A stretch of DNA of 64,000 nt from Strix aluco (taxonomy: Eukaryota > Chordata > Aves > Strigiformes > Strigidae). A model generated the notes under the pieces. The model searched no databases, was not told the DNA's origin, and saw nothing but the letters and a program-made list of their open reading frames with translations. The stretch spans positions 23,434,264 to 23,498,263 of the forward strand of contig NC_133931.1 in assembly GCF_031877795.1 (NCBI RefSeq), in the 5' to 3' direction. Below are positions 12,674 to 24,118 of the stretch, piece after piece (position 1 is the stretch's first letter; every line of letters begins with the position of its first letter). A program made the translations under genes and the position numbers.

Positions 12674-14725
12674 TTAAATAACAAGAGTATCTTACAGCTT
12701 GGAGCCAGGGGACAAGGTCAGGCACCCAACTGCCATGGCACCTTACATTTAAACAGTCAGCTATGCTGCTGTGGTAGTTGTCATCAGGGGCTGATGTTAT
12801 ACACAGTTATTCTCTCCTGTGGCTTCATTTCATGTCTCTGTAACCCTGGGGTCTTCACCAGAGAAAAAATCAACGTGATACAGTGAGGAGCAAGGCAGAT
12901 ATTTAGATATGTGAGTTTCTTAATTGTGTTTCTAGATTATCCAGTGTTCAGCGTTGAAGGAGATGGTCTTATTAAAAGAGCTTAACTTTTGAAGTTTCAG
13001 AATTTCTCATTTGCAAAACAACCCTATCATGTTCTTTTACATTTTGTACCTGCAAGTAGATATACCTATATATAATAGTAATGTATGTAAAATATGCATG
13101 ACCAGTTTATAACATTTTCATACATGGTCTTGTTTTTGGAAGATGGATTAGAACATTTTTATCTTTAAGTTAGTAATTTTTCTTACAGTGCAAATCTCCG
13201 CAGAGGAGAAGTTAGATTTAGTTTTCTTAAGAGGACCTCTCAGGTTTATAGCCCCCACAGGCTGTGTCCTATATGGGGACCATTTAATGGTGTTTTGGAA
13301 CATATATCTACAAAGTTATCAAAGCTCAAATATCTGAACAGTTCCAATATAGACAGCCTCTGCTCAGATGCTCCACCATCCATCCAGTACAACTTGCTTC
13401 TCCTTCCTTTGAATCAATAATGGCTAATAAGGATGAAGGTAACACATAAAACTCCTTCAGCGTACTATTGCTGTTTTCTGGCAAGCTGTTAGCTGAAAGG
13501 AGGGACCCTGCAGGCAGTTTTTGTTAAGAAGAAAAAATAACGACAGTTTTTTTTTAATGGAGTCCCTTTCATTTACAAAGCATGTGCAGAAGTCTGTTTC
13601 TTTTAGAGCAGAAGAAATCAAATAGGAGTGACAGCATCTTGGAACTGGGAACAAAGACATTATCTTTCAGCCAGAAGTCTGTACTAGAGTGGGGGGATTT
13701 TTCCTGCTATGAAGACTTCTGTGTTTGTCTGCACTTAGTTGCTATCTTTTTTCTCTGCTGTGTCTGCATGTCTTTTACATTCACACAAACCACCAAAGAT
13801 AGCAAAGGAGCCACTCTGCCTTTGTTATGAGGTGAAATCTTTGTTGTTTGAGTGCTTCGGTTCCAGAAGGGAGCCCAAGCCTTTCTGTAATGATGGGAAG
13901 TGACTATGTCCAGCCCCTAATGTTAGTTATCATTGTAATAGCTGTGAAGGTCTGAGGGCACAGACAAGGAAAGGATTGTAGGTTGAATTTTTCAGGAGAC
14001 CACCCTATGCACTCAAAAACTATACATAAATCTTTGGGCAACCAAGCTTTTTTAATAGGTCTGAGACAGAAACTGCAATTTTCATGGTACTGGTTGGGAA
14101 TGATCACTTTGAGATCAGTTTACTTCTAATAAAATAATTTTAATAGACTAAGGTGATGACACCCATGGACCACAGAGGGTGTTGGCAAGGGGAGAGGTGA
14201 TATGATTGGGGGATACAGTGACAGGTAGGGAGCACTTGAGGACTGAGAGGGATTAGCAGTTGAAGGATGTGTGAAACATCGCAGGATGACATGAAGCAAA
14301 TGTCTGTGCTGATATGATTTTTAGTAGCTAGTAGAGGTGAATATTATTTCCTTGGCTCATTTTTTATAGGTCTTTCTCAAGCACTGGCAAGTAGAGATGT
14401 GCTAGTTGTTTTATGAAAAATGTTCTCTCACAGGAAGCTGGGTTAAAAGTTGTCTTGGAGAGATCATCCCATCGGGCAGTGGTCCTGGGCTTGCTTCCTC
14501 AGAGACCGCACCACATCACAGCTGGAGTCTTCCCCCCTAAAATTCTTCTCTGGGAAAAGTAGTAGTAAGCAATCCAAAATACAGTCACGTGAATATTCTT
14601 GTTGTCTTGTCTTGTCTGATGAGCTTGTCCAGCCATCCCCAAGTCATTTTGAGTATCTTTTCTGACACATGAAAAAACACACTACCGATTCCCTTCAGGT
14701 TAGTTTAGCTTTGAGAGGGCGTGAG

Positions 14726-14776
14726 TGTGGTTATGTGTGGGTGTGGTGCATGGGTGTGCTTATCAAAATCAGATAA
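14726..14776. promoter_or_regulatory. RUNX-KLF-GATA-GATA motif cluster
   Basis: TGTGGTT (14726-14732, RUNX), GGGTGTGG (14739-14746, a CACCC/KLF box in reverse), CTTATC (14759-14764) and AGATAA (14771-14776) lie within 51 bases. The CACCC-plus-paired-GATA arrangement is typical of erythroid regulatory elements. The surrounding G/T-rich tract could produce the KLF-like site by chance. Confidence 0.3.
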
Positions 14777-16404
14777 CACCAGAAAACTAATTACAACTTT
14801 TAACTGTCATGGCAATCTCTTCTGTGGAAGAGAAGTTTTCACATGAATATTTCTTGCATTAGAGGTGAAATCAAATCCCCCTCCCTGCACTTGCTGTGTT
14901 TGGAGCATTGCCAAAAAAACTCTTTTAAAAAGGCATTCCTACTGGAATATGTCATGGACTATTCTCTCTCCCAGCTCTGACGGGCTTCAGATGGAGAGCT
15001 GGAATGCAGACCTCCCAGTCATACACAGGAGTGGTGGCATTCGGGGGGCTCATGTTGCAATCTAGAGAAAATAAGCATCAAGGCAAGGGCAATATCGCAT
15101 GAAAATGACAGGGAGAAGTAAGCAAATGCCATGTGCTGTGTGTAGGGAGCTCAGCAAATCCGCAGTTCTACAAATCTGCATTTAACACTAGCCAGAGCTT
15201 AAGTCAGTGTAATGATTAGCTAGGATTTACACATACATACCTCTACTAAAAAGTTATTTTTATTGCTTTTAAAGGTGATATCCCCACAATAGAATGGGCT
15301 GCCTGAAGAGTAGGGTGAAAAACAAGGAGAGAAGGAAACATCTGAGCTGAGTAAGGTGAGAATTATATAATGGAAAACTCTTTAAGGCAGAGCATTAGAT
15401 GGAGAGTCCTCTTCATTAATCATCCCTTAGAAGGGACTATCCTGCTGTAGCTAGGGATAATTTCATTTTAGGTTCTTTGTTTCCTTGGTTTGTTTTAAAC
15501 AAGCAGACCCACCCTCTCCCAGTAAATATTTCCTACTTCCTTTGGTGTCATGTCAGATTAAACCCGGAGTATCTTTTAGAGATAATGTGAAAATGGTTCT
15601 ATTTTCACCGGGTTAGTGTCACGAATATCAACATACCAAGTAGAACAGACTGTGATAATAAAAATGTTGATCTCTGTGGCTGCTGAAAGAGCGACATTAA
15701 GTGAATCTCACTGGTATTTAATTTGCAAACTGAATTGCACCTATTTAGGGAGAGGAAAAACAGCAACGCTCATATTGATGAGAAATTCTGCATTTAAAAA
15801 CACTCCTTATTAATGATTCAAAACATACAGTTCCTAGGAGCTGTAAACAAGTTCAGTATTCTGCACACTAATCCATAACCATTATCATATGTAGAGAACA
15901 AGAAGTTACTCACAAACAGATGTTCCCTCTGCCAAGCCCATTCATTTAATGCACATTTTACTTTCCAAGTCCTAGTTAGCAACTTTCTGTGGTGGGCGGA
16001 TTACATGAAAGGATGGAAAAGCAGGGATTAGTTTGCCTGCAAAGGAGCAATGTCTTCATGTTTGTTCTGGAGTCTTTTCCATCTTGCCTTGCAGTGGAAG
16101 AGTTATTCATCTTGGGCTTGCTCTCACTGCCCTGGAGGGCACTCAGCTTTGTGTTTCCAGGCACTGTGAGGCACTATGAGATGCCAAACTTGTTCTGTTA
16201 CCAGAGAGCTGCATCATTAAATGTGCTCTCTGCAGTGACTGGTAATGAAGCCTGGCATTCACAAATGCTCATGCCCAGAGAAAGCAATTAGCTTGCCATA
16301 AGTTATAGGTGAGCTTTCAGGGAAAGGTATGCCAAAAGCTAAGGGTGGAGGAAGAATTACTGCTCAAAGCATAACTAATTTCAAAGTTACTTCATGTTTC
16401 TCAG

Positions 16405-16830
16405 GGCCTAGTTCAGTCAGGTGTTGAGTATCTCCAAGTATGGAGCTCCCATCACCTTTCTGGGCAACCTGTTCCACTGGTTAAGTACTCCGGTGAAAAT
16501 TTTTTCCATATGTCCAGCTGGAATTTCTCCTGCAACTTGTAACCACATCTACTTTCTTTTTGCTATGGATGTCCAAGAAGCATGTAACTCAGTCTTCGCT
16601 GTAACTCCCTGTTAGGTAGATGTAGGCAGCATGAAGACCCTCCTTCAGCCTTCTCTTCTCCAGGGTTAAAGAAATCCAGATTTCCAGTCCCTCCTCCACA
16701 GTGTGTGCTGCAGCACTGTGACCATCTTGGTGACTCTCTACTGGACTCTCCAATTTGTCGATGTTTTTCTTTTACTAGGAGCCCCAAACTGGACACAGTA
16801 CTCCAAATGCAGTCTTGTGCGTACTAAACA
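16405..16830 (-). mobile_element. CR1 LINE fragment, antisense
   Basis: Read on the minus strand, this is CR1 3' sequence. Characteristic plus-strand phrases are 'ctgggcaacctgttccactg' (16460s), 'ccttcagccttctcttctccaggg' (about 16641-16664) and 'gagccccaaactggacacagtactccaaatg' (about 16780-16810). These are the complements of standard CR1 3' UTR and ORF2-end text. The copy is diverged and lacks a clean terminal octamer. It opens a run of four CR1 segments extending to about 19790. The reading frame at 16563-16796 on the minus strand is part of it. Confidence 0.8.
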
Positions 16831-16914
16831 GAGGGGTTCCTTACAAGGAAAAGGGCTGTCATGAATTAAAAATCTGACCAGGCTGTGCTGAGCCCTCTGA
16901 GAATTCTATTACTT

Positions 16915-17240
16915 AAAGAGGGCTTATAAGAAAGATGGTGACAGACTTTTTAGTAAGGTCTGTTGTGATAGGACAAGCGGTAATGGTTTTAAACTAAAAG
17001 AGGGTGGATTTAGACTAGATATAAGGAAGACATTTTTTACAATGAGGTCTATGAAACACTGGAACAGGTTGCCCAGAGAGGTGGTAGAGGCCCCATCCGT
17101 GGAAACATTCAAGGTCAGGTTGAACGGGGCTCTGAGCAATCTGATCTATTGAAGATGTCCCTGCTCGTTGCAGGGGCAGTTGGACTAGATGAGCTTTAAA
17201 GCTCCCTTCCACCCCAAACCATTCTATGACTCTGTGATTC
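16915..17240 (+). mobile_element. CR1 LINE 3' end with terminal octamers
   Basis: This is a 5'-truncated sense copy that begins near 'gacagactttttagtaaggtctgttgtgatagg'. It contains the diagnostic phrases 'aacaggttgcccagagaggt', 'ggaaacattcaaggtcaggt' and 'gttggactagatgagcttt'. It ends with ATTCTATGACTCTGTGATTC at about 17221-17240, which is the avian CR1 terminal octamer repeat. It is one of the better preserved copies in the window and contributes much of the evidence for a bird genome. Confidence 0.93.
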
Positions 17241-17284
17241 AATTAGCATGTTGCTAACCCTTTCTCTTACCTGAATACTTTTTG

Positions 17285-17601
17285 AGCAAGCCAAGGGAAA
17301 GAAGACAGAGCCAGACTCTTCTCAATGATATTTAGTGAAAGGACAAGAGACAATGGGCACAAACTGAAATACAGTAAATTACATTTAAACGTAAGAAGAA
17401 AATGTTGTACTGTGCAGGTAGTCTAACACTGGAACAGTTTGCCAGAGAGGTTGTGAAGCATCCATCCTTGGAGATACTCAAAACACAACTGAACACAGCC
17501 CTGAGCAACCTGCTGTGGCTGACCCTCCTTTGAGCAGGGGTGGGTTGAGGAGCGGGTCTCCAGAGGTGCCTTCCAACGTCAACTATTCTGTGATTCTGTG
17601 A
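17285..17601 (+). mobile_element. CR1 LINE 3' end, older subfamily
   Basis: Sense 3' UTR sequence with 'ggacaagagacaatgggcacaaactgaaa', 'aacactggaacagtttgccagagaggttgtg', 'ccatccttggagatactcaaaac' and 'ggtgccttccaacgtcaac'. It ends in ATTCTGTGATTCTGTG at about 17585-17600. Its text differs from the 16915-17240 copy (ATTCTGTG rather than ATTCTATG tail), so it belongs to a different CR1 subfamily. It abuts endonuclease-region sequence of a longer CR1, suggesting insertion into or beside that copy. Confidence 0.92.
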
Positions 17602-17932
17602 GCTGCTAAGTGAGATTAAAGAAGCTATACATTTAGGGCAGGTTATAGGAGGAGGGTATTTCAGTTACCCACATTTGGATCAATGCCTCATCAACATGAG
17701 ATACAGAGACAATAAATTATTGTTTCTTAAAAAATCTAGCCATAGAACCCACAAAAAGATGCTATTCTAGATTTGGTGTGAGGTGGCGCGCAGAACCTAC
17801 TTCAGATGTTAATGGGAGAGCAGTTCTGTGATAATAATCACTGTACAGTGAGGTCAGTGTTGCAATGGGAGAGAACAGCCCAAGCATATTGAGCTCATGG
17901 ATATTCAGTTTCAAGAGACATATATCAAAATG

Positions 17933-18084
17933 GGAAGGAAGGAAGGAAGGAAGGAAGGAAGGAAGGAAGGAAGGAAGGAAGGAAGGAAGGAAGGAAGGAA
18001 GGAAGGAAGGAAGGAAGGAAGGAAGGAAGGAAGGAAGGAAGGAAGGAAGGAAGGAAGGAAGGAAGGAAGGAAGGAAGGAAGGAA
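17933..18084 (+). repeat. (GGAA)38 perfect microsatellite
   Basis: Thirty-eight uninterrupted GGAA units (152 bases) lie inside the CR1 relic. The strand is purely purine, so the tract could form a mirror-repeat triplex. GGAA is also the core of ETS-factor binding sites. Reading frames of up to 150 codons on both strands across it are artefacts of the repeat (Lys-Glu-Gly-Arg and Phe-Leu-Pro-Ser periodicities). The lack of interruptions implies recent expansion and probable length polymorphism. Assembly length should be treated with caution. Confidence 0.98.
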
Positions 18085-18148
18085 CCAAGAAAGAAAGAAA
18101 GAAACCAAGAAAGAAAGAAAGAAACCAAGAAAGAATCCAAGAAAGAAA
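18085..18148 (+). repeat. Higher-order GAAA/CCAA array flanking the microsatellite
   Basis: Two identical 20-base units (CCAA followed by four GAAA) lie at 18085-18104 and 18105-18124. Two shortened 12-base units follow (18125-18136 and 18137-18148, the first with a terminal T). The array continues the GGAA tract on its 3' side and looks like an older, mutated edge that was itself duplicated. Confidence 0.93.
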
Positions 18149-20013
18149 CCCAGTGTAGTTAGAACAGGCCATTTCACAGCTCAGTAGGAACATTAGGGGT
18201 GCTATCACAGGCAATGAGTTAATGTTTAAAAAATGGGAAGCTTACCCAAATTAGGAGAACAGGAAAGCCCATAAAATATGGCAAGTGAACCATATATCAG
18301 AAATTAAAAGGTCTAAAAAAGAATGTGAGTTGAGCCTTGCAAAGACTGATAGTAAACAATTCTTTACATAGCAAAGGCAGGAAGCCAACTAATTTGATGA
18401 CAAATGTGTAAAAGGGCACTCAGGAAAGACAAAGAAACAGCAGAAATGCTCAGTGAGTTTTATATACCAGTCTTTCCTGCTGAAGACATAAGAGAGAGCC
18501 CCAAACCCAACATATTCTTAATAGCAATTTATCAGAAGAGTTACACCAATCTGAATTAAATTCACAGGATATATCAGACCAAAGACATAAGCTGGACGTC
18601 AGTAAACCAGCAGGACCAGGCACCGTTTACATGATAGTTCACATGTGAAGCTGCAGAACTGCTGGCCAAGGTGTGTAAACTGCCATTACAAATGGCCTCT
18701 GTGCCGGAGGGCAGAGTTGCTAGTGTAGCTGCCAGCTAGAGGGGTCTTGGGGGTCACAGGCCAGTGAGTCTGACTTCCATCCCTCCTACAACAGCAGAAC
18801 CATAAGACCACTGTACACACAGGGAAAGGTGATGTCAAGTGAAGCAGTCAACACAATTTCTGTAAGGAACAATCCTGCCTCACCAATCTGCTGGAAGTCC
18901 ACGGGGGTGGTAACAAGTACACAAATAAATTGGACACAATGTATTTGGATTTTCAGATAGCTTTTGACATTTTTTCAACAAAGGCTATGAAGATACTAAG
19001 TCACCATGGACTGGAGAAAAGGTCTTTTTGTGATTTGAAAGTGGAAATGAAAGGTTAGGGCTCAACAGTGACTTTTCAGGATGGACAAGAAGTAGCAACA
19101 GAACCCCCAGGAACTGGTTCTGGGTCTGGTATTATTCAACATCTTTACCAGCAGCCTGGAGTAAGGGTGTGTGTCATGGGATGCCCAAGTTTGCAGCCAA
19201 TAGCAAGCTCATTTGTCTGGTGAAATGCTGAGCTGTTGGTGAAAAACTCCAGAAGAGCTTAACAAAACCAAGGGAGGGGGCAGAAGGGTGGTACATGAGC
19301 TTCAGCGTACACAAAGGTAAGATGATGTCTTGGGTAGAATAATCTAAACCATGCTCACATGGTGCTGAACTCACAACTGGCAGCCACCACTCAAGAAAAA
19401 GCTCTTGGAGTCACCACTGACAGTTCCCTGAAAGCCTCAGCTCAGTGTGCCGTGGCAGCCAGAAAGCCAGGAACATGGTGACTGTCCTCAGGGAGGCTAC
19501 CAAGGAAAAGGCAGAGAGCACCATTTTGCTGCTCCAGCTTGGTGTGCCCACAGCTGGGGTCGGGTGTGTGGTTCTGGTCTCTGCTTCTGAAGAAAGATAC
19601 AGTGGGTTAGAGAAGGGCAGCCAGAAGGGCCAAGGGGATCAGCTTCCTTAAGAGGAAAGACTGGGAAGCCAGGACTGTTCACGTTAGAGAGGAGATGGCT
19701 GGGACATGATCAAGACTTTTTTTTGTGAACTTACCTTTCAAAGAATAGGGGTGGATGCAAAATCTGGTCACCTGGAAGGGAGGGAGTAACTTGCTAAAAA
19801 GAAAAGCAATTGTTTCCAAGAAGCCAAAGGTTTTGTTGATGGTGTTGGTAGTCCCCCAAAGGAACTTCTTGTCACAGGGACCAGGATTGTTCCTCTGATC
19901 TCATCACACCCTGTGCCCAGGAGGCTCTGCAGATGGCTAAGCAACGTCCTGTGTTCTGCAGGAAGTCAAATTTTTGCTCTGTCACTCTTTAGCCAAGGAC
20001 TGATCCAGTGCGT

Positions 20014-20047
20014 GGGTGTGCAGTAGTGCTGGGTGTGCAGTAGTGCT
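20014..20047 (+). repeat. 17-bp perfect tandem duplication
   Basis: GGGTGTGCAGTAGTGCT occurs twice head to tail (20014-20030 and 20031-20047) without a mismatch. It is a recent local duplication, probably replication slippage. No gene is involved. Confidence 0.95.
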
Positions 20048-23000
20048 TTATTTGAGAAGACGCAGAGGTCCTGGGATCAGTAACAGGGCTGAGGCATTTC
20101 CATTAAAGCCAGGCATTTGCTCCAGTCTTCTGGCTAACTTATTTTGAGTGTCTTTTGCCATTATGTGGTTTGCAGTTGTGTCCCAAAGGAAAAGAAATTA
20201 TATGCATGCCCTTTAGGCTCTTTATAGTATATTAAAAAAGGGGGAAAAAACCATTTTGTTTTGAGTTGCCTTCCAAACAGGATTTTTTTGGTTGTCTTTG
20301 GATTTTTTTTTGCCTTGTTTTGTTTTACTGGTTAATGTCATCATTCATCTTTCCTGTTTTTGCTGTAGGACTTCTTAGATGGTTCACAGATGTGCCCTGG
20401 AAATTATCTCACTGGAAATTAAAAGGTAGCATGCTGAATCTTGAACGCAAATAATCTTCATTTGTAACTTGAGTTGTTATTGCTCACATAAGCAGACAGA
20501 AAAGAGATTTCACTAGAGCTTGCTGCTTTGGTTTCCCTTTTCCCTGGAATTTTTAAAAACTGCCTCCCAGTACTTGCGCAAGCCCCAAGATAGGTTTTTC
20601 ACAATAACATCACAGCTCAGTTGGCAACCTTCCCCAAAATAAGTCTTTCCTCATCCCATACTTTCTTCAGCCCTTTGCTAAACACAGTGGAACTTTCTAA
20701 TCAACAAAACCTGTTTTTTTATTTTCCTTCATCTCTTCCCATTTGAAGCAGCTTGTTGCCCTGTTCAAGTATCTATTTATGCTGTTTACTGCAAAAAGCC
20801 AGGCTGATTTGTAGGCACATTTCCCTGGTTGTCCCTATCAGCTGTTCTTCTCAGGATCCCCTTCATATCTATTTCTTCGCTCAAGCTTGTACTTGAGCTC
20901 CTAGATTTGACCTTCTCTCAGCTTTCCAGGTTTAAGCAGAGGAGTTTCTGCCACATCTGCTCCACATACTGAGCTTCTTTGGAGATGCTGAACCTTTTAT
21001 CTCTCCTAATTTTGCATCTTCCCGTTTCAGACGGGACATCCTCTTTTTAGCAGAAAGCCATGACTCTTTGGGCCAGCAGTGACAGCCCTATAACATCTGT
21101 CCCAGTAAAATAATATTCTCAACTATTTCTATGTGTGTATAGCATGTCATATTTTCTTTATAATGTGTGATAAAAAATACTTGGTTGGAATGTGAACTAT
21201 TCACTGGAGACGGTGGCAAACATCCCCATGCCTGCTGTCTCACCGAGTGTTAGAGTTAATCAAGTTCCTGCAGAGAATCTGCATGACGATTCAGCAGAGA
21301 AAGGTGGCTGAGCATCAAGCGCATCAAGCATCTCTGGAAATTGTATCATGTTGTTTTCATTAGTTTCCAACCTTGGTAAGCTGGGATTGACTGAATGCTC
21401 TGAGGGAGTTCAAAATGAGAACGGCTGAATCACAGCAGACTCACTGGAGTGATAGAAGGCAAGGGCAAGCAGAAATCTGCATGAGTCATCCTAAAGAAAG
21501 AGGCCAGAGAAAAGGGTGGGTGTGCTTTGTACTGAAGTACATAGCTCTTCTGGGAACATGAACTTCTCAGGAGCTTCTGCTTTCTTACTCTGGTGTAAAC
21601 CTGAAGGGAATCCACTGATTTCTATGAACTGCTCTAGATACGGATGGGTTCTGCTGGGAACATGAGATACAGCCCAAGCTCTTATACCTATTCTGTCCTT
21701 AGACCTGTCTGTTTTTCACCTGCTGCAGATCCATATACATGGGAAGGCATCACTCCAGAACAAAGGCCCAGGGCTGAGCAGGGACAAAACTGTACCCAGA
21801 GACATTACGGGACCATGGCCTCAGCTTCTTCCACTGTGATATCCTGAATGTGTGGCGAAAAGGAGCTACTCTCCTGGGGCAGAGGCTGAGAGCACAGTGC
21901 CTCTGGTAGTAGGGCCGTGCCTTGCCCTCACGTTGCTGCTTTGCACAGGCTTCCTTTCACACCCCATCTGATCAGTCATGCTGTTCACCTTTCTACACCT
22001 TCCATGCTTGCCAGCACAGGCGGGAAAGAGGAATAACAAGAGCTGGTTGACTTCACAAGGGGATACATGGGTGGTTTTGGTATTTTCAGTGTGGATTAAG
22101 GGACTGGCAATGCCATGAAGGGTGTTGGTCTGAATCCCACACATCAGAAGTGTCCCACCACCCTTGTGTTTTGACAGTAGCTCTATGGTCTTTGTAAAAC
22201 TGGTGTCGTCTAGTTCATAGCAAACACCTGCCTGGTAAATACAACCACCACTAAACCTTTGCTTAAAATCCCAGAAGGAAACTAGCTGCCCCATCCTCTA
22301 CATATCCCATGGTTGTTTCTGGGAGAGTGTTTGGTACCCTGCCATCCTCAAACCATGTTTGTCATAATGAGCTGGGTGAGACCAGGCAGTTTAAATCATC
22401 TGTCATCTTGATAATTTGGCTCCTTTTGACCCCAGAAGGTGAGGGATAGCCCAAATGAATACCTGCCCGAGCAGTCTGCCAGTGCATGGGGGCTGAGCAG
22501 CCAAATGCTCACTCACACGCTCCCTGCTGCTGAGCACTGGGCAGCATGTTTGAGGGACTCCTTCACGGTGACTCCAAAAGCTTCCTCTGGCCAGGCTCCT
22601 GTTAGTTTATTTCAGGGCACTGTTATCTGCAACGTGTCATGCTTCCACAGCATGGTCCAAGCAAGGATCTCAAAGCTCTTTATAGATGGAAATGAGCACC
22701 ATCTCAGCAGTGCCCCTCCAAGAGGAGGAAGCATCAAAAGTCTCAGCTTGGAGCTATAGTAATGGAGAGGTTTATCTTGGTCCAAGGATGCACCACTGTA
22801 CCTTCTATCAATGACAGGACACCCTCAGCTACAGCCAGGGGCAGAAAGGGCTGAGGCCACTCAGCACACTGGCAGAATGGGCTCCCAGCCTAGCAGGGAG
22901 AAAACAAAGACCAAAAACGAGCCAACATGTCAAAAGCATCCCACAGGTTATACTCCCATAAAGGTGCCCACGAGTAAACCTCAGCGCCTGTGGATACCTG

Positions 23001-24060
23001 TCCCTTCTCTGAAGGAGCAGCTAGCAGGTGATCAGGTGACAAAACCAGTCTGTCTTCTGTCCCACTCTCCCAGCTGCTCCCACAGCTCACCTCCTCTCTG
23101 CCTGGCTTTATCTTCCCAGGTATGTTGCTTTTGCTGCTCTTTCTGTTTGTCACAGGAAGAGTGCCAGCATGACCATAAACTCTACATTCCTCTGTGGCAA
23201 GGTTCCTCTGTGTTCAAAGGAACAAAGTTAGTCTAATATTTACAAGAAATATTCTAATTCCAGCATATGAAACCATCGTCTTGACAACTTCTTTCTGTGG
23301 CTAAGTATTAAAATATTTATTCAGACTGGTCCAAGGTCTATTTCAGGTCAAAACCCCACAGTCAGACATTCCTGCATCCTACAACAGCGTTCCCTCAAGC
23401 CGACTGTGACAGGGCAAAGCTGGCTGTAGCTGTCTAGGGGACAGAAAGGTCCTCTCCTGCTCATGCATCATCTCCTTGTTTCTGAAATGTGATGCGCAGT
23501 GACAGTCAGTGGTGGCTTAGTACCTAAGAAGCACTGCTGCTCTGCACATGAACGAGTGCCCAGCACTTCCAGGAAACTGTGAGATGGGCAGTTCCCCTTT
23601 TTAATGCTCTCTGATGTCCAATAAAAATATATATGGTAAAATATATGCACCAACTGCCTCCATCTAAGCATTGGATTTACCTGCATGTTCCCACCAATCT
23701 TCAACAGAAGAAAAATATCTTCTGGAAGCTTTCTTCATTTCCAGTTTCTCCATATCTTGATTTGAAAATCTAGTGTCTGATGAGATATGAGAGCTGTTTT
23801 TTTCAGGTTCTTTTTGTCTTTTTAAACAACATTATTAGATGTGTCCCAGAAGGTTTCTCCTTGTGATCTTATGATATGAATACTCTTTGGGGTATTATGG
23901 CATGCATCTTCCCAGACTAGTCCAGACAATGTAACCAGGTGAACAAACAGAAGTATATTTACATATTCCCATACCTTCTATACATGTAAGGGTCCAATAG
24001 ATATGTAAAAATACAAGGCTTGCATTTATAAATATGATAAATGCAAAACCAAAGGGTATT

Positions 24061-24118
24061 CTCTGCAGAGAGACACCGCAGCGACACATGGAGTCACATG
24101 TACGTATGTGTACATGTG
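24061..24118. repeat. Palindrome and perfect inverted repeat
   Basis: CTCTGCAGAG (24061-24070) is a perfect 10-bp palindrome. Shortly after it, CACATGTAC (24095-24103) pairs exactly with GTACATGTG (24110-24118) across a 6-base spacer. Each arm contains a CANNTG E-box (CACATG/CATGTG). The E-boxes, if used, would be phased about 14 bases apart. Confidence 0.55.

Larger units (their letters stand above)
10102..16404. other. Non-coding sequence, candidate regulatory motif clusters
   Basis: There is no exon I can recognise; reading frames stay below about 107 codons. The segment includes two motif clusters (12599-12673 and 14726-14776) described separately. Block 12480-13200 is AT-rich. The remainder shows nothing identifiable and would be annotated as intergenic or intronic. 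Confidence 0.55.
17602..19790 (+). mobile_element. Longer CR1 relic with endonuclease and RT remnants, split by a microsatellite
   Basis: This is a decayed ORF2 of a CR1-clade LINE in sense orientation. The text 'agaacccacaaaaagatgctattctagattt' (about 17735-17775) matches the C-terminal endonuclease phrase EPTxxDAxLDLVL, with a frameshift after the lysine-arginine pair. Codons for LDVSKPAGPGTV near 18590-18626 match the RT entry phrase LDxxKxxGPDG. Codons for LDFQIAFD at 18945-18968 are RT motif A, with the catalytic aspartates in place. 'aggaacaatcctgcctcaccaatctg' and 'ggttctgggtctggtattattcaacatcttt' are further RT landmarks. Many stops and frameshifts make it inactive. The 3' UTR and terminal octamers were not found before about 19790. 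The GGAA array at 17933-18148 interrupts the body between endonuclease and RT. Confidence 0.83.

Noticed and set aside
17762..18214. Open frames of up to 150 codons on both strands with Phe-Leu-Pro-Ser or Lys-Glu-Gly-Arg repeats
   Set aside because: They are translations of the (GGAA)n microsatellite, whose four-base period keeps all frames open. They are not proteins.
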